From contig CAZECE010000042.1 of NCBI GenBank assembly GCA_964510525.1, forward strand, positions 62,001 to 126,000: 64,000 nt of DNA, written 5' to 3'. Below, in pieces: positions 9,827 through 17,594 of this stretch. A program made the translations under genes and the position numbers. The notes beneath the pieces were generated by a model. It did no database searches. It saw nothing but the letters and a program-made list of their open reading frames with translations, and was not told the origin of the DNA. Within the stretch, counting starts at the first letter, position 1; the number at the start of each line of letters is the position of its first letter. Source of the stretch: CAZECE01 sp964510525 (GTDB taxonomy: Bacteria; Pseudomonadota; Gammaproteobacteria; Pseudomonadales; JANQJO01).

Positions 9827-10081
9827 TTGAGTCGAATAGTGCTCGATGTTTCAGGTGAAGATCACCAAAAGATAAAAGCTCTTGCGGCGTTACAGGGGAA
9901 ATCTATTAAAGATTATGTTTTGGGGAAGGTTTTTTCTGATCGTGCTGATGAAGAAGAGGCTATGGTAACACTCCAATCTTTATTGTCCGAGCGTATTGCA
10001 AGGGCGGAATTGAAAGGAAGTACCGGAAAATCATTCAGCCAAATTGCAGATGACGCCATTCGAAATAGGTTCGATCGTTAG
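9827..10081 (+). CDS. ParD-like antitoxin
   Basis: This is an 84-residue protein with an N-terminal ribbon-helix-helix-like DNA-binding segment (SRIVLDVSGEDHQKIKALAAL) and a charged C-terminal tail that would wrap the toxin. It starts with TTG; GAGG lies eight bases upstream, and the only nearby ATG (9813) hits a stop after five codons. It overlaps the downstream toxin by one base (TAGTG), the usual translational coupling of toxin-antitoxin pairs. It should neutralise the ParE-like protein and repress its own promoter at the adjacent palindrome. The exact antitoxin subfamily is uncertain. Confidence 0.75.
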   Translation: MSRIVLDVSGEDHQKIKALAALQGKSIKDYVLGKVFSDRADEEEAMVTLQSLLSERIARAELKGSTGKSFSQIADDAIRNRFDR

Positions 10082-10389
10082 TGTCGAATTTTGAAGTCAG
10101 CTTCGATGCTGAGCAAGATTTGCTGGATATCATTTCTTACACTATCGAAAATCATGGTGTGCCAAAAATGGAGTTGTATATTGCCAAACTGGAAAAGTGC
10201 GCTGATCAGCTTGCTATGAAACAGGGCCACTTCCGTGTGATTGATGTTGATTACAAATCAGTTCGCGTAAAGCATTGCCAGCATCATTATATTTTTGGTT
10301 TTGATCGTGACTCTTCTGTCTTTGAGGTGATTGCTATCTTCCACGAGCGTATGGATTTAATAAGGCGATTGGAGATTAGGCTTTCTTAA
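10081..10389 (+). CDS. ParE/RelE-superfamily toxin
   Basis: This 102-residue basic protein has the ParE pattern: an N-terminal strand EVSFDAEQDLLDIISYT, a central helical pair, and a C-terminal RVKHCQHHYIFGFDRDSSVFEVIAIFHERMD strand set ending in the typical H-x-R-M-D. ParE toxins generally target DNA gyrase, whereas RelE relatives cut mRNA; sequence alone does not separate them. The start is GTG, sharing a base with the antitoxin stop. Its stop overlaps the stop of the convergent yciK, so the module sits exactly against that gene. Confidence 0.8.
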   Translation: MSNFEVSFDAEQDLLDIISYTIENHGVPKMELYIAKLEKCADQLAMKQGHFRVIDVDYKSVRVKHCQHHYIFGFDRDSSVFEVIAIFHERMDLIRRLEIRLS

Positions 10390-11150
10390 TTTGGTTTTTG
10401 AGTTAACTCCACAATCGATCCTGACGGGGCTTCGTAATCTTCGCTTAAAAGTGCTCTAAAACTTCCAATTATGGTTTCTGGTGCTACTACCTTGTTCGGA
10501 TCTTCAGCCGGAAACGCTTCGGCGCGCATGGCCGTGCGGACGGGGCCTGGGTCTACAGAGTAAAAGCGTAAGTTCTTAAGGTGGGCGAGTTCTTCGCTCC
10601 ATTGTTTCATCATCGCATCAGTGGCGGCTTTTGATATGGCGTAAGCACCCCAGTGGGCTTTGTGTTGTTGGCCAGCAGAGTCGGATGAGAAAATCACACG
10701 CGCATTATTGGATAACCGTAAGCAAGGCAGCAGGGCTTTGGTCAGCATGAAGGCGCTGGTTAGATTGGTTTGAAAAACGGTTTGCCAAGTGTCTAGCGGG
10801 TATTGTTCTAGCAGAGTCAGCTTGCCCAGTAGAGCGGCGTTATGAATCAATGCATCGAGTTTTTTGCAGTGGGTGAGGATGTTGTCGTGAATCTCTTTAC
10901 AGTTTTCTTCCGTTAACTCGGAGAGATCGCAATGTAACTGAATAGGTGTCGTTGCTGTTTTTTCTATAATCTCATCGTAGACCTGATCAAGGCCTGCTTG
11001 GTCTTTATCTAACAACAGCACTTCGGCTTGTTGCTCGGCAAAGTGTAGAGCTAAGGCTTTGCCAATGCCGTGTGCGGCCCCGGTGATTAAGATGGTTTTG
11101 TCTTTTAGGTTATTATTTTCTGTTGAGTTGTGATCAGTGTTTGTGTTCAT
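10386..11150 (-). CDS. yciK: YciK-family short-chain dehydrogenase/reductase
   Basis: This 254-residue NAD(P)-dependent SDR has the cofactor motif ITGAAHGIG (about residues 21-29), the NAA motif in HNAALLG, an active-site Ser in SSDSAG and catalytic YAISK. The PGPVRTAMRAEAFPAEDP segment is a YciK hallmark. The substrate is not known. In Pseudomonas it sits directly after ubiG and mupP; here a vapBC module separates it from mupP. Its N-terminus is Asn/Thr-rich. No strong ribosome site is visible before the ATG. Confidence 0.88.
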   Translation of the reverse strand: MNTNTDHNSTENNNLKDKTILITGAAHGIGKALALHFAEQQAEVLLLDKDQAGLDQVYDEIIEKTATTPIQLHCDLSELTEENCKEIHDNILTHCKKLDALIHNAALLGKLTLLEQYPLDTWQTVFQTNLTSAFMLTKALLPCLRLSNNARVIFSSDSAGQQHKAHWGAYAISKAATDAMMKQWSEELAHLKNLRFYSVDPGPVRTAMRAEAFPAEDPNKVVAPETIIGSFRALLSEDYEAPSGSIVELTQKPN

Positions 11151-11191
11151 GGGGTTTACTTAACGTTAGGTTTACTGGTTGATTATAGTGA

Positions 11192-11590
11192 CTAGAGCCA
11201 GTTTTCTACTCTTAACCCGGACACTCGGGAAAATTCTTTGGTGTTATTGGTTACTATGATTAAGCCTTCACTGCGTGCGTGAGCTGCTATGTGAAGGTCA
11301 TTGATGCCGATGATCTGCCCTTGTTTTTCCAGTGAGGCGCGAATGTCGCCATAATGATCTGCGGCTTTTTGACCGTAATCGAGTATATCCAATCGAGATA
11401 AAAAGTCTTCCACTTGTCTTCGGTTATGAGCCGGTTGTTGGCTTTTTTCAACACCGTGTTTTAACTCAGATACGGTGATAGCGCTGATGCAAAGCAGGCC
11501 AGTGAGTTCATTAAAGGTTTGTAAAACTTCGAGAGGCCGACGTTTAATGACGTAAATGACAATGTTGGTATCCAGCATGTATTTGAGCAT
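11192..11590 (-). CDS. vapC: VapC-type PIN-domain ribonuclease toxin
   Basis: This is a 132-residue PIN-domain protein. The acidic active site is visible: Asp in MLDTNIVIYVIK (residue 7), Glu in ITVSELKHG (about 42), and Asp in IGINDLHIAAHA (about 98), followed by the conserved IIVTNNTKEF segment. VapC toxins cleave tRNA or rRNA when freed from VapB. It begins one base after the VapB stop. The pair occupies the place between mupP and yciK, which are adjacent in Pseudomonas. Confidence 0.9.
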   Translation of the reverse strand: MLKYMLDTNIVIYVIKRRPLEVLQTFNELTGLLCISAITVSELKHGVEKSQQPAHNRRQVEDFLSRLDILDYGQKAADHYGDIRASLEKQGQIIGINDLHIAAHARSEGLIIVTNNTKEFSRVSGLRVENWL

Positions 11591-11824
11591 CTAAAAGGAC
11601 TCTCTGGGAGGTTGCTCTTGTGAGGCGCGTTGCTCTAGGAAGTCATCAGAGGTTTTTTCTTCCGATAAAAAGAAGCTGTCCCAGGTGCTTTCAATGGGGG
11701 ATAGTATGCGGTCTGAGCCCACAATGCGCACGTTGACTTTACGAATGCCTTCTGGAAAGCGCGCATCGATGGGTAGGCGCACGGCTTGAGTGCTGTTGTT
11801 TTTAAAAACGGTGCCTGTTTCCAT
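11591..11824 (-). CDS. vapB: VapB-type antitoxin
   Basis: This 77-residue protein has an N-terminal AbrB/MazE-like swapped-hairpin fold (FKNNSTQAVRLPIDARFPEG) and an acidic, unstructured C-terminus for toxin binding. It directly precedes vapC. AGGAACC lies before the ATG. The upstream inverted repeat at 11856-11904 is a likely VapBC operator. Confidence 0.85.
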   Translation of the reverse strand: METGTVFKNNSTQAVRLPIDARFPEGIRKVNVRIVGSDRILSPIESTWDSFFLSEEKTSDDFLEQRASQEQPPRESF

Positions 11825-11855
11825 AGGTTCCTCATCTGAATGAAATGAAAATGTG

Positions 11856-11904
11856 TAGATACCTTAAGTATATACATGGAGGTTGTAGATATTCAAGGTA
11901 TCTA
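11856..11904. promoter_or_regulatory. Inverted repeat upstream of vapBC, candidate operator
   Basis: Arms TAGATACCTT (11856-11865) and AAGGTATCTA (11895-11904) are exact reverse complements, separated by 29 bp. The right arm also forms a local hairpin with TAGATA at about 11886. It ends 32 bp before the vapB start. VapBC autoregulation through such repeats is known for the family; the role here is inferred. Confidence 0.55.
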
Positions 11905-11924
11905 TTTTGGTTTTGAGAGGGAAT

Positions 11925-12596
11925 TTAAGAAAAAATCAGCGAATGTAGGGCTTCCGGCTGCTCTGCCAATGCATCAGCGCCCCAGCTGGCGGGTTGGTCG
12001 GTTGGATCTAGGTATCCATAAGCCGCCGTGATGGTGGTCATGCCGGCGTTGATGCCGGCTTGGATATCTCTCGGGTGATCACCGACATAGACACTCTTTT
12101 GGGGAGCCGCTTTTAGGGTTTTGCAGGCTAAAAACAGAGATTCAGGGTCGGGCTTGCGTTGAGTGACGTGATCTGGGCACACCAGAGTGCTGCAGCGTTG
12201 TGCCAACGCCAATTGCTCGAGCAAGGGCGCGGCGTATAACACGGGTTTGTTGGTCACGATGCCCCAGGGAATGTGTTGTTGTTCCAGCTGTAGTAAGAGT
12301 TCATCTAGAGACGGGAATAGTGTTGTTTTGACCGCCAAATGGTTTAAGTAGCCATCGAGCAAGGCTTGTCGTTGTTCAGCAAAACTTGGGTGAGACTCTT
12401 CAATGTGCAGCCCTTGTTCTACCAAGGCTTTCGAGCCGTTAGACACTAAGGCTCGAATGTCAGGGTAGGCCATCGGCGGTAGATCGTTTGCGTTGCGTAA
12501 TTGGTTTAACACCACAGCAAAGTCAGGAGCCGTATCCAATAAGGTGCCGTCTAGGTCAAAGAGTACAGCTTCATACAGGCAGGAAGGGCGGGTCAT
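11925..12596 (-). CDS. mupP: HAD phosphatase, MupP/Gph type (MurNAc-6-P phosphatase likely)
   Basis: This is a 223-residue HAD-superfamily hydrolase: nucleophile motif FDLDGTLLDTAPDF (residues 13-26), motif II GIVTNKP (about 113), motif III KPDPESLFLACK (about 148) and the final acidic motif VYVGDHPRDIQAG. The wording and its place directly after ubiG match Pseudomonas MupP, which dephosphorylates MurNAc-6-phosphate in the anabolic peptidoglycan-recycling route; phosphoglycolate phosphatase is the alternative. It overlaps ubiG by ATGA. A MupP role predicts AmgK and MurU elsewhere in the genome. Confidence 0.82.
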   Translation of the reverse strand: MTRPSCLYEAVLFDLDGTLLDTAPDFAVVLNQLRNANDLPPMAYPDIRALVSNGSKALVEQGLHIEESHPSFAEQRQALLDGYLNHLAVKTTLFPSLDELLLQLEQQHIPWGIVTNKPVLYAAPLLEQLALAQRCSTLVCPDHVTQRKPDPESLFLACKTLKAAPQKSVYVGDHPRDIQAGINAGMTTITAAYGYLDPTDQPASWGADALAEQPEALHSLIFS

Positions 12597-13384
12597 GCGT
12601 TGGGTTCCCTGTTGTTGGGTTCTGTGTTGTTGGGTTCCGTATTGGTGTTTGTGCTCTGAGTCACCTGAGGTTTTTTGAAATGCATGATGTAATTCACTTG
12701 CACGTCAGGCTTTAATTTATAACGTTTGGTGATGGGGTTGTAAGTGAGGCCAATGATGTCCCGCTCTTCTAACCCTGCAGTACGTGCCCAGCTGGCTAAT
12801 TCAGAAGGGCGAATAAAATATTCGTATTGATGAGTGCCCTTGGGCAACAGTTTTAAAATATGCTCGGCGCCGACAATCGCAAATAAAAAGGACTTGGGGT
12901 TGCGATTGATCGTTGAGAAAAATACATCACCGCCGGGTTTGACCAGGTCTGTGCAGGCCGCGATAGTACCCGCTGGGTCTGGTACGTGTTCCAGCATTTC
13001 AAGGCAAGTGACGACGTCGTATTGTTCGGCGTGCTCTTCTCGCCACTGTTCGGCTGTTGATTCGGTGTACTGAACTTGCCATTGTGATGATTCGATGTGT
13101 TTTTTGGCCACGTTGAGGGCTTTGGTGGCCATGTCGATACCGGTCACTTGAGCGGCACCGCGTTGTGCTAAGCCTTCCGTTAATATGCCCCCGCCACAAC
13201 CGACGTCCAGAACATTCTTATTCACAACAGGTACTTTCGATTCAATCCAATTTAAGCGCAGGGGGTTGATCTGGTGTAGAGGGCGAAAGTCACCGTTGGG
13301 ATCCCACCAGCGTTCCGCTAAGGCGTCGAATTTTTGGATTTCATCCGGGTCTAGGTTTTCTGTTGCGGAATTAGGTGTTGCCAA
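12593..13384 (-). CDS. ubiG: Ubiquinone biosynthesis O-methyltransferase UbiG
   Basis: It catalyses both O-methylations of ubiquinone synthesis. The SAM motif VLDVGCGGGILTEGLA (about residues 59-74) and RWWDPNGDFRPLHQINPLRL near the N-terminus are UbiG signatures. At 263 residues it is about 25 longer than usual: the C-terminus carries a TEPNN-type repeat encoded by three 15-bp DNA repeats (12601-12645). It overlaps mtaD upstream by 14 bp and mupP downstream by ATGA, so the genes are coupled. Confidence 0.95.
   Translation of the reverse strand: MATPNSATENLDPDEIQKFDALAERWWDPNGDFRPLHQINPLRLNWIESKVPVVNKNVLDVGCGGGILTEGLAQRGAAQVTGIDMATKALNVAKKHIESSQWQVQYTESTAEQWREEHAEQYDVVTCLEMLEHVPDPAGTIAACTDLVKPGGDVFFSTINRNPKSFLFAIVGAEHILKLLPKGTHQYEYFIRPSELASWARTAGLEERDIIGLTYNPITKRYKLKPDVQVNYIMHFKKPQVTQSTNTNTEPNNTEPNNREPNA
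12601..12645. repeat. Three 15-bp tandem repeats in the 3' end of ubiG
   Basis: Three imperfect copies begin TGGGTTC (12601, 12616, 12631) and are in frame, encoding the TEPNN-like tail of UbiG. Period 15 keeps the frame, so copy-number change would only alter tail length. Confidence 0.8.
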
Positions 13385-14735
13385 TTTTTGTGCCCCATTC
13401 TTTTGCTTCGGCGAGGGTTTGGTGTAAGTCTAATGTGGATAGCTGACGGTCTTTTAAAACGGGTTTGCCTGCTATCCAAACGTCTGTGATTTGGTTGGAT
13501 TGAGCGGCGTACACCACCTGAGAGATGGGGTGATAGATGGGTTGCGTGTTGACTTGATTCAGGTCCATCAAAACCACATCGGCCAGTTTGCCAACAGCAA
13601 GGCTGCCCAGCTCTTGGTCTCGGTTGAGGGATTTGGCGGCATTTATCGTCACCATTTTAAGGGCTTCGTAAGCGGAGACGGCGGTGCTGTCGTGGTGAAC
13701 GGCTTTGGCCAGTTGAGCGGCTAGGCGGGTTTCGCTGAGCAAGTCGAGGTCGTTGTTGCTGGCGGCGCCGTCTGTACCTAGGGTGCAATTCACGCCGGCT
13801 TGAGTAAGAGCACCCAAAGGGCAGAAACCGCTGGCCAGTTTCAAATTGGATTCAGGGCAGTGCACGATGGTCGCGTTTTGTTGCGCGAAGAGCTCAATTT
13901 CAGACTCATTGAGTTGCGTCATGTGCACGGCTTGCAAATTGGGGCTGATCAACCCAAGCTGCTTTAAGCGTTCGATTGGACGCAGTCCCGTGTTTTTGAT
14001 CGAGTCGGCGATTTCTTGTTGGGTTTCATGTAAATGAACTTGAATGAAGGTATCTAATTCTTCGGCCAGTGTGGCAATTTTTTCAAAACTTTTATCTGTG
14101 ACGGTGTAGGGTGCATGGGGTCCAAAGCCGACTTGAATCAAATCTTGGTGTTTAAAGTCATCGTGTAAGGCCAGAGTTTTGTGGATGTGTTCGTCAGCCG
14201 TTTTGGCCCAAGGGGTTTGGAATTCAATGGTTGGCGCTGCCAGTTGTGCTCGTATGCCGGCATGCAGGGCTTCCTTTGCGGTCACCTCAGGGAAAAAATA
14301 CATGTCAGTGAAACTGGTGGTGCCGGATAAAATCATTTCAGCGATGGCCAGTTTGGAACCCGTTGCCACAAAGGTTTCATTGACCCATTGGCCTTCAGCT
14401 GGCCAGATGTGCTCTTCGAGCCAAGTCATTAAGGGTAAGTCATCGGCAAAGCCACGGAACAAGGTCATTGGGCTGTGGCCGTGGTTGTTGATCAACCCGG
14501 GCAGAGCCACATGATTGGGTTTATGAAGAACGTGTGTTGCTTTGAGGGTTTCGGGGACCTCTTGGCTTGGGCACAGCCCTAGAATTTTACCTTGATCAAT
14601 GATTATGGCTTGTTGATCTAGGCAGGTGGGTTCGGGCGATTCCATCGGAATGGCCCAACCCACGTGAATCACATAATCAACTTCGTGATTGACGTTGGCT
14701 AAGGGGCTAGGATTCGGTTTGGTGTTTGTTGTCAT
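13371..14735 (-). CDS. mtaD: TRZ/ATZ amidohydrolase, methylthioadenosine/S-adenosylhomocysteine deaminase type
   Basis: This metal-dependent amidohydrolase deaminates 5'-methylthioadenosine or S-adenosylhomocysteine. Visible ligands are HGHS (HxH) in NNHGHSPMTLFRGFADD, VHLHET, VHCPESNLKLASG and LGTDGAASNNDLDLL. The open frame extends to 14825, but the upstream 30 codons lie in a palindromic repeat and a poly-C tract, so I place the start at the ATG at 14735; an adjacent GTG is possible. The ribosome site is weak. Its 3' end overlaps ubiG by 14 bp. The family name is secure; the substrate is inferred. Confidence 0.85.
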   Translation of the reverse strand: MTTNTKPNPSPLANVNHEVDYVIHVGWAIPMESPEPTCLDQQAIIIDQGKILGLCPSQEVPETLKATHVLHKPNHVALPGLINNHGHSPMTLFRGFADDLPLMTWLEEHIWPAEGQWVNETFVATGSKLAIAEMILSGTTSFTDMYFFPEVTAKEALHAGIRAQLAAPTIEFQTPWAKTADEHIHKTLALHDDFKHQDLIQVGFGPHAPYTVTDKSFEKIATLAEELDTFIQVHLHETQQEIADSIKNTGLRPIERLKQLGLISPNLQAVHMTQLNESEIELFAQQNATIVHCPESNLKLASGFCPLGALTQAGVNCTLGTDGAASNNDLDLLSETRLAAQLAKAVHHDSTAVSAYEALKMVTINAAKSLNRDQELGSLAVGKLADVVLMDLNQVNTQPIYHPISQVVYAAQSNQITDVWIAGKPVLKDRQLSTLDLHQTLAEAKEWGTKIGNT

Positions 14736-14745
14736 CACGCTTGTT

Positions 14746-14755
14746 GGGGGGGGGG
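14746..14755. repeat. Ten-base homopolymer (G on plus strand) just upstream of mtaD
   Basis: Ten consecutive G (C on the mtaD sense strand) lie 11-20 bases before the mtaD ATG and in the upstream open extension of its frame. Such tracts are prone to slippage during replication; a regulatory effect is inferred. Confidence 0.8.
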
Positions 14756-14868
14756 CGTCATTCCGTGCTTGACACGGAATCCAGGGTATGTGGCACGGAC
14801 AAAAACAACCACCGAACCTTAACAACGAGTTCTTAACCCTGGATGCTGAATCAAGTTCAGCATGACGC
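14755..14868. repeat. Paired palindromic repeat element (REP/MITE-like)
   Basis: Two hairpins face each other: ATTCCGTG/CACGGAAT around a CTTGA loop (14760-14780), and TGCTGAA/TTCAGCA around TCAAG (14844-14862). The outer ends GCGTCAT and ATGACGC are inverted copies, as are the inner CCAGGGT and ACCCTGG. This is the familiar layout of bacterial dispersed intergenic palindromes. It lies between mtaD and sodB. No second copy was seen in the window. Confidence 0.7.
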
Positions 14869-14899
14869 TTCGCCTAATATTTCAAATAATCGGACGTTA

Positions 14900-15475
14900 T
14901 TACAGGTTGTTATTGGCGAATTCCCAATTTACCAGGTTCCAGAAAGCTTCCATGTATTTGGGTCTGGCATTACGGTAATCAATGTAATAAGCGTGTTCCC
15001 AAACATCACAGGTTAGAATAGGGGTTTGGTTTTCGGTTAATGGGCAGCCGGCATTTGAGGTGCTAACCAATTCCAATTTGCCGCTGGCATTCTTGATCAA
15101 CCAACCCCAGCCAGAGCCAAAGGTCGTGACACAGGTTTTGGTGAAGGCTTCTTTAAAGTCAGCAAAGGAACCAAACTCAGCGGCAATGGCATCAGCAATC
15201 GCGCCGGTGGGCTCACCACCGCCATTAGGGCTCAAGCAGTTCCAGTAAAAGCTGTGGTTCCAAACTTGGGCCGCGTTGTTGAATAAACCACCAGAGCTGG
15301 ATTTAATAATGTCTTCTAGAGTTTTGCTGGCTTCGGGCTTGCCTTCGGTTAAGTTGTTTAAGTTAGTGACATAGGTTTGATGGTGCTTGTCGTAGTGGAA
15401 AGACAATGTTTCTTCTGAAATATGGGGGGCTAGCGCATCTTTGGCGTAAGGCAGAGCTGGCAATTCAAAAGCCAT
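14900..15475 (-). CDS. sodB: Iron superoxide dismutase
   Basis: It converts superoxide to peroxide and oxygen in the cytoplasm. Metal ligands are visible: His27 in [12 protein letters not shown], His in [10 protein letters not shown] (about 74), and Asp/His of DVWEHAYY (about 157-161). The [13 protein letters not shown] context favours iron. At 191 residues the length is standard. AAGGAG lies before the ATG. It is divergent from the alkC gene with a hairpin between them. Confidence 0.95.
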   Translation of the reverse strand: MAFELPALPYAKDALAPHISEETLSFHYDKHHQTYVTNLNNLTEGKPEASKTLEDIIKSSSGGLFNNAAQVWNHSFYWNCLSPNGGGEPTGAIADAIAAEFGSFADFKEAFTKTCVTTFGSGWGWLIKNASGKLELVSTSNAGCPLTENQTPILTCDVWEHAYYIDYRNARPKYMEAFWNLVNWEFANNNL

Positions 15476-15533
15476 GGTGGAACTCCTTATTAATAAGTGT
15501 TAGTAAATCAGTGGTAAAGGTACAGGCTCAAAG

Positions 15534-15560
15534 TAAAGGCCAATATTTTACCGGCCTTTA
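15534..15560. promoter_or_regulatory. Inverted repeat between sodB and alkC
   Basis: Arms TAAAGGCC (15534-15541) and GGCCTTTA (15553-15560) flank an 11-base AT-rich centre in the 117-bp divergent promoter region. It could be an operator or a hairpin in either leader. No Fur box is evident by eye. Confidence 0.4.
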
Positions 15561-15592
15561 TTAGAACACTCAATGACGATAGGACGCTAAGC

Positions 15593-16672
15593 ATGACCAC
15601 CCCGTTAAAACAGGTCTATACCGACGCTTATTTGAACGACATTGGCCAGCGCATTCAAGCCGTAGATCCGGCTTTTGAGCACAAGCGCTTTGTTAAAGCG
15701 GTGTTTGCTGAGCCTTGGGAAGCGTTAGAGCTGAAAGCCCGGATGCGACGCATCACCGAAACCTTAAAGCAGTTTTTACCCGATGATTATGATGCCGCGT
15801 TGGAGCGCCTGAAACCCGCGGCGGTCTATTTTTCTGGGTATGAGGCGATGTTTTTTCCAGACTTTGTGGGCTGTTATGGTGTTAATGAGTGGCAACGCTC
15901 GATGGTGGCATTGAATCATTTTACGCGTTATTCCAGTTCTGAGTTTGCGGTGCGACCCTTTATTGAATTGGATCAAGAGCGCATGTTGCAGCAGATGCTG
16001 GTGTGGGCCGGGGATGAGAATGAGCACGTTCGTCGCTTGGCATCCGAAGGCTGTCGACCGCGCTTGCCGTGGGCGAGTACGCTGCCGGCGTTAAAAAAAG
16101 ACCCAACACCCGTTTGGTCGATTTTAGAAACGCTGAAATCAGATTCGAGCGTTTATGTTCGAAAAAGTGTCGCCAATCACTTAAACGACATCAGCAAAGA
16201 CCATCCAGATTTGGTGGTGGATCGTGCACGACAATGGTTGGGTCACAGTAAAGAAACCGATTGGATTGTCAAACATGGATGTCGGACGTTATTAAAAGCG
16301 CGTCATCCTGAAGTGTTGCAACTATTTGGTGTGGCTGGTGCGGATCATATCTCGGTAACAGATGGTTGGGTTCAGGATGAAGTGGCGTTAGGGGCTGAGT
16401 TGACATACGGTTTCACGCTTTGCTCAGAACTGGGTGAGCTAGGTAAGGTGCGCGTTGAGTTAGTGATGCACTTTTTGCGTGGTCGTGGTCAGTACGGTCA
16501 GAAAGTCTTTAAAGTATTTGAGGGGCTTGTCAGCGATTCGAAGAAAAAAGTTGAACGCTCTTTTTCGTTTAAACCCCTAACGACGCGTCGGTATTATCCG
16601 GGGATTCAAAAGTTAGAGATTGTGGTGAACGGAGCTTCTTTGATGGCAAAAGAATTTTTGTTGGTTGAGTGA
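15593..16672 (+). CDS. AlkC-type DNA alkylation repair glycosylase with C-terminal Ig-like domain
   Basis: This 359-residue HEAT-like-repeat protein (AlkC/AlkD superfamily) excises alkylated bases. The segment LASEGCRPRLPWA (about 144-156) is the family's characteristic repeat, flanked by HVRR and YVRKSVANHLND repeats. After about residue 250 a beta-rich segment (GAELTYGFTLCSELGELGKVRVELV and following) fits the Ig-like domain known in Pseudomonas AlkC, which acts on 3-methyladenine and 3-methylcytosine. AGGA precedes the ATG. It is divergent from sodB. Confidence 0.82.
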   Translation: MTTPLKQVYTDAYLNDIGQRIQAVDPAFEHKRFVKAVFAEPWEALELKARMRRITETLKQFLPDDYDAALERLKPAAVYFSGYEAMFFPDFVGCYGVNEWQRSMVALNHFTRYSSSEFAVRPFIELDQERMLQQMLVWAGDENEHVRRLASEGCRPRLPWASTLPALKKDPTPVWSILETLKSDSSVYVRKSVANHLNDISKDHPDLVVDRARQWLGHSKETDWIVKHGCRTLLKARHPEVLQLFGVAGADHISVTDGWVQDEVALGAELTYGFTLCSELGELGKVRVELVMHFLRGRGQYGQKVFKVFEGLVSDSKKKVERSFSFKPLTTRRYYPGIQKLEIVVNGASLMAKEFLLVE

Positions 16673-16684
16673 TGCCGAACAGTT

Positions 16685-17458
16685 TTATTGCGACTTATAT
16701 TTTTTAACAACCATATGAAAATAACGCCCGGTGTATTTGTAAGGCTCTTTGTTGTTGTATCGATTTTCCAGCTTAATTAAGCCTTCAATATTTGATTTTT
16801 CTAGCGTTTCTTTTGGTAGCCAATCGTAAATGACGCGAATGCCGTATTCCCCCAAAGTCTTGTAACCCAACTCTTGAAACCAGTTGGCTACGGTTTCAGG
16901 GTATTGCGGGTTCATTGGCGTCAGGCCTTTGCGTTTGGCTTTTTTAACGGTTTTTTCAGTCAAAATATCGGTATTGCCTTTCAATGCATTTTTGTAGACC
17001 AGCGAGTGCCGGTTATAAAACGCGAGTGAGAGGTGCCCTCCAGGCTTTAGGTTGTTCAGAAGTTTAAATACAGTTTCTTTGGGCTCGGCTAACCATTCCA
17101 ACAGGGCGTGGCACACAATAATATCGAATGTTTCTTCAAGCTCGTGAATGTGTTGAATCGGGCCATGGTGGAATTGAATGTTGCTGACACAACAAAGTCG
17201 TTGTTTGGCGCGATCCAACATGTTCTCAGACAGATCGTTTAAGACCACGTTGTGTTTCAGAGTCGCCAGCTGCTTGCTCATCTGCCCTAAACCGCCGGCG
17301 GCATCGAGTATGGTAAGAGGCGAATCTGTTTCTAAGTGGGGAATGTGCTGGCGCATTTGCTGCCACAACAATATTTCTCTTAGCTGGCCTTTTTTAGAAC
17401 CGTAAATACGCTGCTCGAACTTTTCAGCAAGTGGGTCGAAGTTTCGGTCTTGGAGCAT
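16685..17458 (-). CDS. cmoM: tRNA uridine-34 5-carboxymethyl ester methyltransferase CmoM
   Basis: It methylates cmo5U34 in tRNA to the ester mcmo5U. The N-terminus DRNFDPLAEKFEQRIYGSKKGQLR is the CmoM/SmtA signature; a SAM motif LDAAGGLGQMS lies at about 50-60 and ICHALLEWL at about 112. At 257 residues the length is standard. It is convergent with alkC and its start lies 18 bp from the 3' end of tRNA-Met. Confidence 0.93.
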   Translation of the reverse strand: MLQDRNFDPLAEKFEQRIYGSKKGQLREILLWQQMRQHIPHLETDSPLTILDAAGGLGQMSKQLATLKHNVVLNDLSENMLDRAKQRLCCVSNIQFHHGPIQHIHELEETFDIIVCHALLEWLAEPKETVFKLLNNLKPGGHLSLAFYNRHSLVYKNALKGNTDILTEKTVKKAKRKGLTPMNPQYPETVANWFQELGYKTLGEYGIRVIYDWLPKETLEKSNIEGLIKLENRYNNKEPYKYTGRYFHMVVKKYKSQ

Positions 17459-17476
17459 GAGTTGAAGTGGGGATGA

Positions 17477-17553
17477 TGGTAGCTACGGGTGGACTTGAAC
17501 CACCGACCCCAGCATTATGAATGCTGTGCTCTAACCAGCTGAGCTACGTAGCC
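17477..17553 (-). tRNA. tRNA-Met (CAT, elongator)
   Basis: The 77-nt cloverleaf includes an encoded CCA. The anticodon stem CAGCA/TGCTG closes loop TTCATAA with anticodon CAT. The sequence closely resembles elongator methionine tRNA, and the 5' GGCTACG acceptor separates it from initiator tRNA. The first acceptor pair is G1-U72 (3' strand CGTAGCT then A and CCA), a wobble where G-C is usual. tRNA-Ile2 (lysidine type) is a less likely reading. Confidence 0.93.
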
Positions 17554-17571
17554 ATTTCGATCTGAGTTATC

Positions 17572-17594
17572 CGGTTGGTCGCATGCGATAACCG
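17572..17594. promoter_or_regulatory. Near-perfect palindrome between tRNA-Met and the Prs paralog
   Basis: A central TCGCATGCGA palindrome (17579-17588) is flanked by CGGTT on the left and AACCG on the right. It lies just upstream of the tRNA promoter side and about 110 bp before the Prs-like gene. Operator function is a guess. Confidence 0.35.

Noticed and set aside
14735..14825. N-terminal 30-residue extension of the mtaD product
   Set aside because: It is encoded by the palindromic element and the homopolymer, with Cys/Pro-rich, non-family sequence; the ATG at 14735 fits the family start better.
14836..14862. Second hairpin of the palindromic element as a sodB terminator
   Set aside because: No T-run follows on the sodB strand, and the hairpin belongs to the paired repeat.
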